Shown piece by piece: positions 1-7,194 of a stretch of DNA of 64,000 nucleotides. Positions within the stretch are counted from its first letter, which is position 1; each line of letters opens with the position of its first letter. The stretch is taken from NCBI RefSeq assembly GCF_000308635.1, contig NZ_BAGD01000280.1, positions 35,932 through 99,931 of the forward strand, given 5' to 3'. The DNA comes from Nocardia otitidiscaviarum NBRC 14405 (lineage in GTDB: Bacteria > Actinomycetota > Actinomycetes > Mycobacteriales > Mycobacteriaceae). The notes under the pieces are model-generated. The model saw only the letters and a list, made by a program, of their open reading frames with translations, searched no databases and had not been told where the DNA came from. Both the position numbers and the translations under genes were made by a program.

Positions 1-394
1 ACCATCCGATCTTCGAGTGCTGGGTGAGGGTGAGCCCGAGTTCTTCACCGAGGATGCGGAAACGGTCGTTGTGCCAGCGGCCCTGGCGGCTGGTGTCCTT
101 GATCCCGCGCGTGACCGCGACACCATGAGCGGCCTCGTGCAACAGCGTGCCCAGTACCTCGGTCGCGCCGCGTTGAAGTCCTTCACCGCCGATGAAGAGT
201 TCGTGGAGCTCATATTCGCCGCGTACCCATCGATTCTGGGCGAAGTGTCCGAGGGTGAGGTCACTGCCGCCGATCGACCCGGCCCCCACGGTGAGAACGA
301 CTTCGGGGACGTCGGGGTGACGGGTGCGGATGGCGGCCCAGGTGTTTTCCAGGGCGGTGACGAGTAGGCCGGTGATGGTGTCGGAGTCGGTCAT
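1..394 (-). CDS. SprT-like zinc metalloprotease-domain protein (partial, C-terminus off the left edge)
   Basis: The minus-strand frame opens with ATG at 394 and stays open to the window edge, giving about 131 residues. Around residues 83-87 it reads LLHEAAH, an HExxH zinc-binding motif, followed by a downstream HNDRF segment, the arrangement of SprT/WSS1-type metalloproteases that act on DNA-associated proteins. Such proteins are common on actinobacterial mobile elements; the role here is inferred. A GAAGGA ribosome site sits 10 nt upstream, and a TTGACA/TCTTGT promoter with a 17-bp spacer lies inside the palindromes at 422-474, suggesting repressor control. It is probably the first gene of another leftward transcript of the element. 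Confidence 0.72.
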   Translation of the reverse strand, partial: MTDSDTITGLLVTALENTWAAIRTRHPDVPEVVLTVGAGSIGGSDLTLGHFAQNRWVRGEYELHELFIGGEGLQRGATEVLGTLLHEAAHGVAVTRGIKDTSRQGRWHNDRFRILGEELGLTLTQHSKIGW

Positions 395-421
395 GGTCCC
401 GGTGTCCTTCACAAGAGGGCA

Positions 422-474
422 TTGACACGTACGTGTCAACCGGCGGCCCAACGGGTTTGACACGTACGTGTCAA
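422..474. promoter_or_regulatory. Twin 18-bp perfect palindromes (probable repressor operators)
   Basis: TTGACACGTACGTGTCAA occurs at 422-439 and again, identical, at 457-474, with centres 35 bp apart. Each arm contains a TTGACA -35 hexamer. On the minus strand the first copy supplies the -35 of a promoter for the SprT-like gene at 394. Identical twin palindromes over a promoter are typical of a dimeric repressor controlling an integrative element; the repressor is not identified in this window. Confidence 0.75.
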
Positions 475-575
475 GCGGGGGTGGGGTCCCGGCAGAGCGT
501 GGAAGTTCTCTGGGCGCGCGCCGCGCTCTGTCGGGGCAGGCCGCTCGGGGGCCTGCCCGCACCGCCTGCCCAGGG

Positions 576-743
576 GCCGCAGAGGCTCCAGATTCCAGGA
601 GACGCGCCACGGCGTGCACGACCGAATTTCCCTACCCCTGCCCGCGGCTCCAGTGCTTGCCGTCAGGCGGGAAATTCGGTCGTGCCGGGCGCGGTCCCTG
701 GAATCGCTGGAGGGGCGGCCCCGCACAATGCGGCGCGCGCCCA
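576..743. repeat. Structured inverted-repeat unit A (pairs with unit C at 1378-1533)
   Basis: About 165 bp folding as one long imperfect hairpin. The inner arms 616-632 and 669-685 are perfect 17-bp complements. The outer arms (582-609 against 688-712) pair with a few bulges. The whole unit is an inverted, diverged copy of unit C; the most conserved part is about 45 bp around CTGGAATCGCTGGAGGGGCG (699-718), nearly identical to the complement of 1403-1422. It could be a small non-autonomous element, a single-strand origin, or a structured RNA. Confidence 0.7.
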
Positions 744-1003
744 GCACCACCGGACCGCAGCGCAGCACCGGCCCAAGTCACCTACCCGACCAGCAACGCG
801 ACTTAACGCACCTGACCGGACCGCCCATGCCGCCGCGTTCGCACCAGGCGTGCCCGGTGCCCGCTCCGGACGCCACCACCTACTCAACCGCCACGAACGC
901 ACCCTTCGTCACACCACGTCGCCATGCACCCAACCGCAACGTTCTACACCCCACGTAACCCCTATTCCCCACATATCCCAAAGTTTGCTTCTCTCTTCCG
1001 TTT

Positions 1004-1141
1004 CCGTCCGCCCCGCCCCTGATCTGTTCTTATTGCTTCACTTGCCGAGGACACCAAAGACCACCGAAGGGGGCCTTTGGTGTCCTCGGCAAGTGAAGCG
1101 CCATTCACGGAGACATCCTTGGTCAGGGGCGGGGCGGACGG
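1004..1141. repeat. Nested perfect inverted repeat (19-bp outer and 25-bp inner arms)
   Basis: Outer arms 1004-1022 and 1123-1141 are perfect 19-bp complements (CCGTCCGCCCCGCCCCTGA and its complement). Inside them, arms 1035-1059 and 1075-1099 are perfect 25-bp complements around a 15-nt loop. Unequal spacers of 12 and 23 nt separate the two stems. It lies in the non-coding part of the element, between structured units A and C. Two perfect stems this long suggest a cruciform or single-strand hairpin with a DNA-processing role, or a highly structured RNA. No T-tract follows, so it does not look like a simple terminator. Confidence 0.8.
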
Positions 1142-1377
1142 AACGCGCCGTTGCACAAGGTGATGAATGATGTGTTCGCCCTGCGCGTGGGTTTTGCCGA
1201 GGTGTACGCAGTTATGCTCCGGTTGTGCATCCGACGTCCGGACTTCTGCATGCCCAGTGCCTCAATTGTGCAACCGATTTCAATGGTCACAAGCCGGGCT
1301 AAGCGGCCTCCCGATCGGCGAGCCAGCCCGCAGACCGGTTAGCTACCGAATGCCCGTCACGTTCGCATGTTCAGGTT

Positions 1378-1533
1378 GGGGCGCGGGATTGTGCGGGTGC
1401 CGCCCCTCCAGCGATTCCAGGGTCCGCGCGCCCACTCGACCGAATCTCCCCGTACGGACGGTGCTCCCGCGACTGTTGGGCGTAGGAGATTCGGTCGGCG
1501 CGTCCCCTGGAATCGGGAGCCTCTGCGGCACCC
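1378..1533. repeat. Structured inverted-repeat unit C (inverted relative of unit A)
   Basis: This is a hairpin-forming unit whose inner arms CGACCGAATCTCC (1437-1449) and its complement (1485-1497) match exactly. Its outer arms CTCCAGCGATTCCAGG (1407-1422) and 1505-1517 pair imperfectly. Its reverse complement aligns end to end with unit A, with an unrelated central loop. Stem conservation with loop divergence suggests that the folded form matters. Confidence 0.7.
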
Positions 1534-1755
1534 TCCGGCGGGCCGATGAGCGGGCGGGCGACGCCCGCCCGCCGCTGCCCGCGCCCCTCGATCGTCAGGA
1601 GTGAAGCCGGGTATCCAACTTCGAAACCGGGCACGCTTACAGAGTGACCAGCAGGCCAGTATCGTTCGCGTAGCGAAAGATAAGCGTTTCCGGTCACCAC
1701 CTTGCGATAGTATGGCTGCAAGCACACGGTGATACCAGCGCGGTAGTGTCAAGCT

Positions 1756-2280
1756 GTGAACGACTCAGATTCTGGTCGACGTAGAGCACTGGATGACGAA
1801 CTACAGCGACTTGAGGAAAGCGCGAAGTATAGCGCCCAGAACCAGTTTGAACAAGCGAAACAGTGGCGCGGAATTAATCTGATGCTAGGTATACCTGCCA
1901 GTGCATTGGCTGCTATCGCTGGTGCAGCCGCCTTAGCTTCAACCGCAAGCGCATTTTGGGCAGGCATGCTAGCCCTGGGCGCTGCGGCTTTTGGTGCAGT
2001 GTTAACAACAGTGAATGCTAGTCATCGGACCAATCAAGCAGCATCGGCAGCAAACGCCTACCTTGAGATACAGACGGCTGCACGGCAAGCCCGTCTACTC
2101 GATTTACCCACGTCCGACATTGATGAAATGCGAGCAATAGTTGCCGAGATTACCGCAAGACGCGATGAGCAGAACAAGACAGCGGAACCCCCTAACCGCT
2201 GGGCTCGCAAACGCGCACAAAAGAATATTAAAGATGGAGGACAGACGTACGATGTCGATTCTTCGGATAATGACGGGTGA
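1756..2280 (+). CDS. SLATT-type two-transmembrane effector (CBASS-like)
   Basis: 174 residues: a charged N-terminal helix (1-38), two adjacent hydrophobic segments (about 40-61 and 66-86) with a short turn, then a long helical cytoplasmic tail. This is the layout of SMODS/SLOG-associating 2TM (SLATT) effectors, thought to permeabilise the inner membrane when a nucleotide second messenger is made. It overlaps the CD-NTase gene by 4 bp. The GTG start has no ribosome site; TAGTGT at 1744-1749 lies 6 nt upstream, so it is probably leaderless. Base composition is clearly more AT-rich than the neighbours, a sign of separate acquisition. The SLATT assignment rests on layout and partner, not on a search. 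Confidence 0.75.
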   Translation: MNDSDSGRRRALDDELQRLEESAKYSAQNQFEQAKQWRGINLMLGIPASALAAIAGAAALASTASAFWAGMLALGAAAFGAVLTTVNASHRTNQAASAANAYLEIQTAARQARLLDLPTSDIDEMRAIVAEITARRDEQNKTAEPPNRWARKRAQKNIKDGGQTYDVDSSDNDG

Positions 2281-3146
2281 CACTAATGCCTAGAACAGTG
2301 GCTCAAGGATTTGACGAATTTCTGAGCCGACTTACTCCGCTGTCCTCACAGCTAAGCGCAGCCAAGGCGCATAGATCACGCATCGAAACCTCCCTTAGCA
2401 ATGCCCTATCCATTTTTGTCATGAGGGAGACTGGGTCATTTCACCATGGCACGGGTGTTCGCCACCATAGCGATATCGATGTTCTGATTGGCATTGGGAA
2501 CCCACAGCCAACCCCCGATACTGCGCTAAAGTGGGTTAAGGATGCGCTCTCAGCCTCATTTCCCACAACGACTGTTCGCATCAGTCGTCCCGCAGTCGTG
2601 GTTGAGTTCGCAAATGGGGACGAAACCTGGGAGGTTTTACCTGGGTTCATCAAGTCGGCAACACCATCTAGTGTATACGAGATCCCCGGGCCTGCCGGCG
2701 GCTGGATTGAGACTGCACCCACGGAGCACTTAGACTATGTGAATGAGTGCAATAGAAAGGCGGGCGCAGAGGGTGGAACAAAGAAGCTAGCTCGCCTAAT
2801 AAAGGCCTGGAAGTACTACTGCAATGTTCCTATTTCATCGTTCTACTTGGAAATGCGTGCCGCACAACACATGGCTGGACAGGATTCCTTCATAGCAATA
2901 TGGGACATTTGTTGGCTTCTAGAGTTTTTAGATAGAAACCAGCTGTGTGCAATGAATGACCCCAAGGGTAGAACTGGCCGATTTCAAGCATGCTCGTCCG
3001 ACTACAAAAAGACTGAGGCTCTTTCTAAGCTGAATACTGCCGCTACCCGAGCCAATAAGGCCCTCAAAGCCTATCAAGACAATGATCATGAAGAAGCATT
3101 CCATTATTTAGATCTACTCTTCGGCGGTAAGTTCCCCGCTAGATAG
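2277..3146 (+). CDS. CD-NTase (cGAS/DncV-like nucleotidyltransferase) of a CBASS-like module
   Basis: 289 residues. A nucleotidyltransferase core shows G53-S54, then D66-x-D68 (SDIDVLIG), and a third acidic position E119 in WEVLPGF, where many relatives have Asp. Enzymes of this family make cyclic oligonucleotide signals on phage infection that activate the partner effector. No Cap2/Cap3 or HORMA/TRIP13 accessory genes are adjacent, so this would be a minimal type I arrangement. The GTG start overlaps the effector stop (GTGA); ATG at 2286 is an alternative. Codon use is AT-rich like the effector's. A strong bidirectional terminator follows. Family assignment is firm; the nucleotide product cannot be told. 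Confidence 0.85.
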   Translation: MTLMPRTVAQGFDEFLSRLTPLSSQLSAAKAHRSRIETSLSNALSIFVMRETGSFHHGTGVRHHSDIDVLIGIGNPQPTPDTALKWVKDALSASFPTTTVRISRPAVVVEFANGDETWEVLPGFIKSATPSSVYEIPGPAGGWIETAPTEHLDYVNECNRKAGAEGGTKKLARLIKAWKYYCNVPISSFYLEMRAAQHMAGQDSFIAIWDICWLLEFLDRNQLCAMNDPKGRTGRFQACSSDYKKTEALSKLNTAATRANKALKAYQDNDHEEAFHYLDLLFGGKFPAR

Positions 3147-3229
3147 AATAGCAATTAATATGTTGGCAATGGCAACAAAGTTCCATCCCAATCGCGCGTC
3201 TGCTAGAACGCACATGGTATGAAAGGCAC

Positions 3230-3262
3230 GGAGACCGTGCCAGGTCGCATGGCACGGTCTCC
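3230..3262. terminator. Bidirectional hairpin terminator
   Basis: GGAGACCGTGCC (3230-3241) and its exact complement (3251-3262) form a 12-bp stem with a 9-nt loop. It lies between the convergent CBASS genes and the leftward conjugation operon, so it can end both transcripts. Confidence 0.8.
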
Positions 3263-3295
3263 GCTTGTTCAGTGTTCAGTTGTGTCCGGAGTGGT

Positions 3296-3502
3296 TCAGT
3301 CGAACAGGGTCAGCTGGTGCTGGTGGGCTTTCCGGTCGCAGTCGGTGCGGTAGAGCTTGGCCAGGCGTTGCACCGTGGTCTTCGACAGGTCGAAGTCGAC
3401 GGCGATCGCGGCCCAGCTGCGGCCCTGGTCGTACTGCTGTTGGATCTCCCGCCCGAGCGTCAACTGTCTGCGCGGACTGAGGGGTTTCCTACGGCGAGCC
3501 AT
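3296..3502 (-). CDS. Small helix-turn-helix protein
   Basis: 68 residues from ATG 3502. After a basic start (MARRRKPLSPRR) comes a helix-turn-helix-like stretch (residues 22-48: SWAAIAVDFDLSKTTVQRLA) resembling resolvase or sigma-type DNA-binding helices. It is the last gene of the long leftward operon and overlaps the preceding gene by 14 bp. It probably binds DNA; target and role are unknown. Confidence 0.6.
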   Translation of the reverse strand: MARRRKPLSPRRQLTLGREIQQQYDQGRSWAAIAVDFDLSKTTVQRLAKLYRTDCDRKAHQHQLTLFD

Positions 3503-3746
3503 GATCGGTGTCCCGATCGGGCTCGTGTGTGGCACATCGACCGCACAGGACGCATACCTCGGTGTATTCGTCGATGCGTTCGGTCCAGTGCTCACACTCG
3601 CTGTCAGCGTCGGCGCGCTGGCAATCGCTGTCGCCGATCACGCACCCTGCCTCGTCGCAGAGTCCGCACAGCGACTGTGTGCCGAGGGTTCCCACGGTGA
3701 TGTCGAAACAGCCTCCGCACCCGCAATACTGGTATTCGCTGTTCAT
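3489..3746 (-). CDS. Small cysteine-rich (putative zinc-binding) protein
   Basis: 85 residues with more than ten cysteines in CxC, CxxC and CxxxxC spacings (CGCGGC near the start, SLCGLCDEAGC, VCVLCGRC), suggesting zinc knuckles. No recognised family. It overlaps both neighbours slightly within the operon, which supports a real gene. Confidence 0.55.
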   Translation of the reverse strand: MNSEYQYCGCGGCFDITVGTLGTQSLCGLCDEAGCVIGDSDCQRADADSECEHWTERIDEYTEVCVLCGRCATHEPDRDTDHGSP

Positions 3747-3934
3747 GCCGGCACCTCCTGGGTGTCGGTGAACACCGTGGGCCAGCGGGTGCCGATCGCG
3801 GTCACGATCTGTTCGTCGGCGACATCGATGTCACCCACGATCACCCCGACCTCGGCCAGATCGGCGAGAGCGGTTCCGATCACCGCGTACAGCTGTGATC
3901 GGTCGATGACATGCACATCGACGAGCATGAACAT
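3743..3934 (-). CDS. Small hypothetical protein of the mobile element
   Basis: 63 residues from ATG 3934, which overlaps the stop of the upstream gene (ATGA). The protein is hydrophobic and acidic (VDVHVIDRS, ALADLAEVGVIVGDIDVAD) with no motif I recognise. Its stop overlaps the start of the Cys-rich gene. The overlaps and conserved-looking codon bias are the main evidence. Confidence 0.5.
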   Translation of the reverse strand: MFMLVDVHVIDRSQLYAVIGTALADLAEVGVIVGDIDVADEQIVTAIGTRWPTVFTDTQEVPA

Positions 3935-4140
3935 CACCGCCTTCCCGCGCCGTGTGCCCACCACTCGGGCAGACTTTCACCGCGCGAGAGCCACTGATCC
4001 AAGCGGTTCACCTCGTGGGCGAGATCCGCCAGAATCTCGATGACCGGGTCACCGTCGTGACGCTCGTGCACGCGCTCGTCGAGGTCGTAGAAGGCATCGA
4101 CAAGCTCCCGGATTCGGGTCAGGGCCGCGTTCGGGTCCAT
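3934..4140 (-). CDS. Small acidic helical protein
   Basis: 68 residues starting MDPNAALTRIRELVDAFY, predicted almost entirely helical, with many Glu, Asp and His residues. No known family. It joins its neighbours by a 1-bp overlap upstream and an ATGA overlap downstream, so it is translated as part of the operon. Confidence 0.55.
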   Translation of the reverse strand: MDPNAALTRIRELVDAFYDLDERVHERHDGDPVIEILADLAHEVNRLDQWLSRGESLPEWWAHGAGRR

Positions 4141-4439
4141 TACCGCCTCCTGCGTGTGGTGGGCTGTGGGCAGTGGTCGTGCTGAGCTTGGAGCGCTCCG
4201 AGGTCCCATTGCAGGCACTGCACCTGATCGAGCAGTTCGGTGCACTGTTGCTTGAGGTCGTCGCGTTCCTTGATCAGCTCGGCCACGTCGATGGCGCTGC
4301 CGCCGCCGTTGAGGACCCGGACCCGTTCGGCCGCAGCATCTTTGCTGCCGTGATCGGACTCGGGTTCCCAGTGCCCATCGGGGGTGTAGAACCCGACCGT
4401 CCACAACCGGGGCTCGGTGCGCAGATAGACATAGGTCAT
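4140..4439 (-). CDS. Hypothetical protein with C-terminal coiled coil
   Basis: 99 residues. The N-terminal half is a beta-rich stretch (YVYLRTEPRLWTVGFYTPDG) like small phage and plasmid proteins that describe their own input sequence poorly. Residues 52-88 form a heptad-patterned coiled coil (LIKERDDLKQQCTELLDQVQ). It overlaps the upstream gene by 1 bp. Function unknown. Confidence 0.55.
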   Translation of the reverse strand: MTYVYLRTEPRLWTVGFYTPDGHWEPESDHGSKDAAAERVRVLNGGGSAIDVAELIKERDDLKQQCTELLDQVQCLQWDLGALQAQHDHCPQPTTRRRR

Positions 4440-4918
4440 CAGGCCACCTCCGCACCAGTCTCAGCCTCGGGTTCGGGTTCGGGTTCGGCGGGGATGGCGT
4501 CGTGAGAGCGCTGGTCCTCGTACTCGTGCATCCACCAGTCCGGGGTACTACCCACTCGCCAGATGCGGCCGTGGCAGATCCGGCAGAACACGAACTCCTC
4601 CGGCTCGAACCCCGCGGCACCCACGTCAATGGGGGTGTCGGGGTCCTCGACGTCGTTGTCGATGCCGAAGTACTGGTTGATCACCCGGGTCAGGTTGTCC
4701 CGCAGGGTGCGGGCCTCGCTGACCGTGACGCCCGCGCGCACGCCGTCGTAGAACGTGACGCGCCAGCGGATCTCGATGTCACCGCGAATGTCCCCGGCCG
4801 GGAACAGGGTCACGATGGCCTCGGGCATGTCGTGCCAATAGGTTTCGACATAGCCACGCCCGCCCCGACCGGTGTCGTCGTGGTCTTCGACACGAGCGGC
4901 GGTGCTCAGGTACGCCAT
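4439..4918 (-). CDS. Hypothetical protein with CxxC motif and acidic tail
   Basis: 159 residues. The first 90 look like a compact alpha/beta domain, followed by FVFCRICHGRIWRVG, a single CxxC pair near residue 113 that may bind metal, and a Glu/Pro-rich tail (EPEPEPEAETG). No family recognised. It sits mid-operon between two other orphans, downstream of SSB. Confidence 0.55.
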   Translation of the reverse strand: MAYLSTAARVEDHDDTGRGGRGYVETYWHDMPEAIVTLFPAGDIRGDIEIRWRVTFYDGVRAGVTVSEARTLRDNLTRVINQYFGIDNDVEDPDTPIDVGAAGFEPEEFVFCRICHGRIWRVGSTPDWWMHEYEDQRSHDAIPAEPEPEPEAETGAEVA

Positions 4919-4920
4919 GA

Positions 4921-5169
4921 TCAGATTCCTTTCTGGGTGTGGTGGTGGTAGGCGTCATCGAGGGCACCGTCGAACAGGTCGTGAACCGCCAGGGCCTGGT
5001 CCAGGCTCATCGCGGTCATCAACTCGCAGCCGCAGCCGAACACGATCCCGAACATCACCTGATCGAGGGTTTCGTCGTAGGAGGTGTAGAACCTCGCCGA
5101 CATGCCACCCTCGGGCAGATGCGTGTTCTCGGGGTGGGCGTCGTTGTTGTGTTCGAAAGGGTTCGACAT
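4921..5169 (-). CDS. Small hypothetical protein downstream of SSB
   Basis: 82 residues from ATG 5169, 2 bp after the SSB stop. It contains SARFYTSYDETLDQVMFG and a short CGC motif and ends in a His-rich tail. No family recognised. Tight spacing to SSB and the next gene supports expression from the operon. Confidence 0.55.
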   Translation of the reverse strand: MSNPFEHNNDAHPENTHLPEGGMSARFYTSYDETLDQVMFGIVFGCGCELMTAMSLDQALAVHDLFDGALDDAYHHHTQKGI

Positions 5170-5171
5170 GA

Positions 5172-5666
5172 TTACGCCACCTCGTCCGGGGTGTGGTCGG
5201 GCCACGGGTCGTCACCGACACCGCGTCCGGTCTTGGTCACCCCGCTCGTGGTGGTGCGCTGACCGCCGCCGCTGTTTCCGCCGCCGCTGGTGCGGGTGCG
5301 GGTGGATCGTTTGATCGGTTTGGCGACGGCGTATTTGAGTGACACGCCCACCTCGTCGGCGACCAGTTCCACGACGGTGCGTTTGTTGCCCTCGCGGTCG
5401 TCGTAGCTGCGCTGCTGGAGCTTGCCGCACACGATTACTCGTGCGCCCTTGGTGAGGGATTCGGCGATGTTCTCCGCGGCATCGCGCCACATCTGACAAC
5501 GCATGAACAACGCGGCCCCGTCGGTCCACTGATTGGTGCTGCGGTCGAACACGCGCGGGGTCGCCGCGACGGTGAAGTTCACCACCGCATGCCCACCCGA
5601 GGTCTCACGCAACTCCGGGTCGGAGGTCAGGTTGCCGACAATGGTGAGAGTGGTCTCTCCGGACAT
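5172..5666 (-). CDS. ssb: Single-stranded DNA-binding protein
   Basis: 164 residues. An OB-fold occupies about 1-108 (TTLTIVGNLTSDPELR, VNFTVAATPRVFD, GALFMRCQMWRDAAENI, KGARVIVCGKLQQRSY), the standard SSB core. The tail is Gly/Ser-rich and ends in acidic residues, but lacks the classical DDDIPF tip. It would coat single-stranded DNA made during transfer or replication of the element. The ATG at 5666 is preceded by AGGAGAC. A longer start at 5684 is possible but less well placed. Confidence 0.92.
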   Translation of the reverse strand: MSGETTLTIVGNLTSDPELRETSGGHAVVNFTVAATPRVFDRSTNQWTDGAALFMRCQMWRDAAENIAESLTKGARVIVCGKLQQRSYDDREGNKRTVVELVADEVGVSLKYAVAKPIKRSTRTRTSGGGNSGGGQRTTTSGVTKTGRGVGDDPWPDHTPDEVA

Positions 5667-5838
5667 GTCATGTCTCCTAAACATGCTGTGCTAATAAGGT
5701 TTTCGAGACTCTGGTCTCGACGGTGAAGCGGTCCGCGAACTCGGATAGGCTGCGGGCGTTCACCGGGTGTCAGGTGTCGTGGCGGTATCTCCTTTCTGGT
5801 TGTTGTGGTTGAAACCTCTTGGGCCACACCGGCAGTCG

Positions 5839-6702
5839 TCACGCCTCGGCCTCCATCTGGGCCTGACCATCGCTGTGGCCGGGGTCGATATCGGCCTCGG
5901 CCGCCCGTTGCTTGGTCTGCTGCTCGGTCTGCTGGGCGTGCTGGTCGGCCTGCTGCTGCCCGGTCGCCGAGTGCTGGCCGTTGGTCGATGCCTGCGCTGT
6001 GGCGTGGGCGGCGGCCTGGGCTTCGAGCGTGGCCACCTGCGTCTGGAGCGCGGTGTTCTCGGCGGTGAGTTGCTGGACTTGTTTGGTGAGTGCGGCGTTG
6101 GCCTTCTTCAACGCGGCCACGCTCCCGGCACCGTCAGCGGGTACGGCGTATTCGGTGGCGACCAGGCGCGTGGCCTGTTGTTCCTGACGGTCGATCGTGG
6201 CGGCTTCCGAGCGGGCGGCGGCCTGACGGGCACTCGCTTGCTCCCGCTTGGTCATCGACGGGAACACCCCGTGCTCGAAACGGACTCGTGGGTCGGCTTC
6301 GATCTGGTCGAGGGCTTGCACGATCTGCCCGCGTTCCTCGGGGCTCAACGCGTGCACGGTGTGGACGGAGTGCTCGATATCGGCGCGCATCCCATCCAGG
6401 AACGCTCTGCGGCGTGATTCTTCGTCGATGCTGAAGTCCCCCGCCGCGATGCCGTGGGCCAGCACCGAGGCTTCCCGCTGGTAATCGGCGACGCGTGCGG
6501 TGTACCAGGCTTGGGCGTTCGTGCGGTCGTACTGGTCCAACCGCACCCGCTCTTCCAGATCACGCTGGAACTGCCGGTACTGCTCACGAGTCATCTTCGG
6601 CAACCGCTGCCTCGTGCGCGCGTACTGGTAAGCCAAGTGCACGAGCATCTGCATCAACTGCTGATAACTGCGGCTCGTCTCATCAACCTCATTGCCGGGC
6701 AT
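5839..6702 (-). CDS. Coiled-coil protein of the mobile element
   Basis: 287 residues, nearly all helical. Residues 1-150 are charged, with Tyr/Arg/Gln-rich helices. Residues about 195-235 form a clear Leu/Gln coiled coil (LKKANAALTKQVQQLTAEN), followed by a Gln/Ala-rich disordered tail. No enzymatic motif. Such proteins often act as scaffolds in conjugation machinery, but that is only a guess. The 170-bp gap to ssb could hold an internal promoter. Confidence 0.65.
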   Translation of the reverse strand: MPGNEVDETSRSYQQLMQMLVHLAYQYARTRQRLPKMTREQYRQFQRDLEERVRLDQYDRTNAQAWYTARVADYQREASVLAHGIAAGDFSIDEESRRRAFLDGMRADIEHSVHTVHALSPEERGQIVQALDQIEADPRVRFEHGVFPSMTKREQASARQAAARSEAATIDRQEQQATRLVATEYAVPADGAGSVAALKKANAALTKQVQQLTAENTALQTQVATLEAQAAAHATAQASTNGQHSATGQQQADQHAQQTEQQTKQRAAEADIDPGHSDGQAQMEAEA

Positions 6703-6723
6703 CGCAATTCACTCCTCGCGGGG

Positions 6724-7194
6724 TCAGATAGTGGTGGCGGGCGCGGGCCGGACAGCGGCGGCACGATCGCGGGCGCGGGCGGCCTGCCAGGCCCGCCAGC
6801 GGGCACGCGCAGGGCGGGAATGCCGGAACGCGAACCGCGACCCGGCGCGGAAGCCGTGGACGGTGAGGGTGTGGAGGGTGTGGGCGGTGGTGGCGGTGTC
6901 GGGGCGACCGAACCCGATCCACACCCAGTAACCGATCCAACCGGTCAGCCACACCAGCAACGGCACCGTCGCCGCCGCCGGGGCACCGGCGTGGGCGACC
7001 CACCACATCCCGACTCCGGTGACACCGATCCCGAACAACACCGGCCGTGCGGTGTGCAGGCGGCGGCGGATTCGTGTCGTCCAGGTGGGGCGGTCGGCGT
7101 AGCGGGGTTCGATGCCGCTGGCTTCCATCAATGCTTGTAGTTCGCCGTCCCAGTCGATACCGGGGGCAGGATTCGGGTTGTGCGCGTGGCTCAT
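6724..7194 (-). CDS. Two-transmembrane protein of the conjugation operon
   Basis: 156 residues from ATG 7194 (ATGA overlap with the upstream gene). Two adjacent hydrophobic helices lie at about 51-68 and 72-95 (VLFGIGVTGVGMWW, VPLLVWLTGWIGYWVWIGF), with a basic Arg/Ala-rich C-terminal tail facing the cytoplasm. The layout resembles small Spd or Tra accessory membrane proteins of actinomycete conjugative elements; no family is certain. Confidence 0.62.
   Translation of the reverse strand: MSHAHNPNPAPGIDWDGELQALMEASGIEPRYADRPTWTTRIRRRLHTARPVLFGIGVTGVGMWWVAHAGAPAAATVPLLVWLTGWIGYWVWIGFGRPDTATTAHTLHTLTVHGFRAGSRFAFRHSRPARARWRAWQAARARDRAAAVRPAPATTI

Larger units (their letters stand above)
395..1743. 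other. 1.35-kb non-coding segment of the mobile element, dense in inverted repeats
   Basis: Between the SprT-like gene and the CBASS promoter I find no convincing gene. Open frames exist on both strands but have low-complexity Pro/Arg/Ala-rich translations and no ribosome site. The segment carries two 18-bp palindromes (422-474), a GGGCAGGCC/GGCCTGCCC hairpin (534-558), two related inverted structured units (576-743 and 1378-1533), a nested perfect inverted repeat (1004-1141) and an 11-bp GC palindrome (1550-1572). This density of secondary structure suggests a replication or transfer origin, or structured RNA, rather than a decayed gene. Confidence 0.7.

Noticed and set aside
433..1170. Long open frames across the structured non-coding segment
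   Set aside because: Pro/Arg/Ala-rich translations, no ribosome site, frames overlap each other on both strands, and the DNA is dominated by inverted repeats.
5627..5842. Small minus-strand ORF upstream of ssb
   Set aside because: It overlaps ssb in another frame and lacks a ribosome site and any motif.
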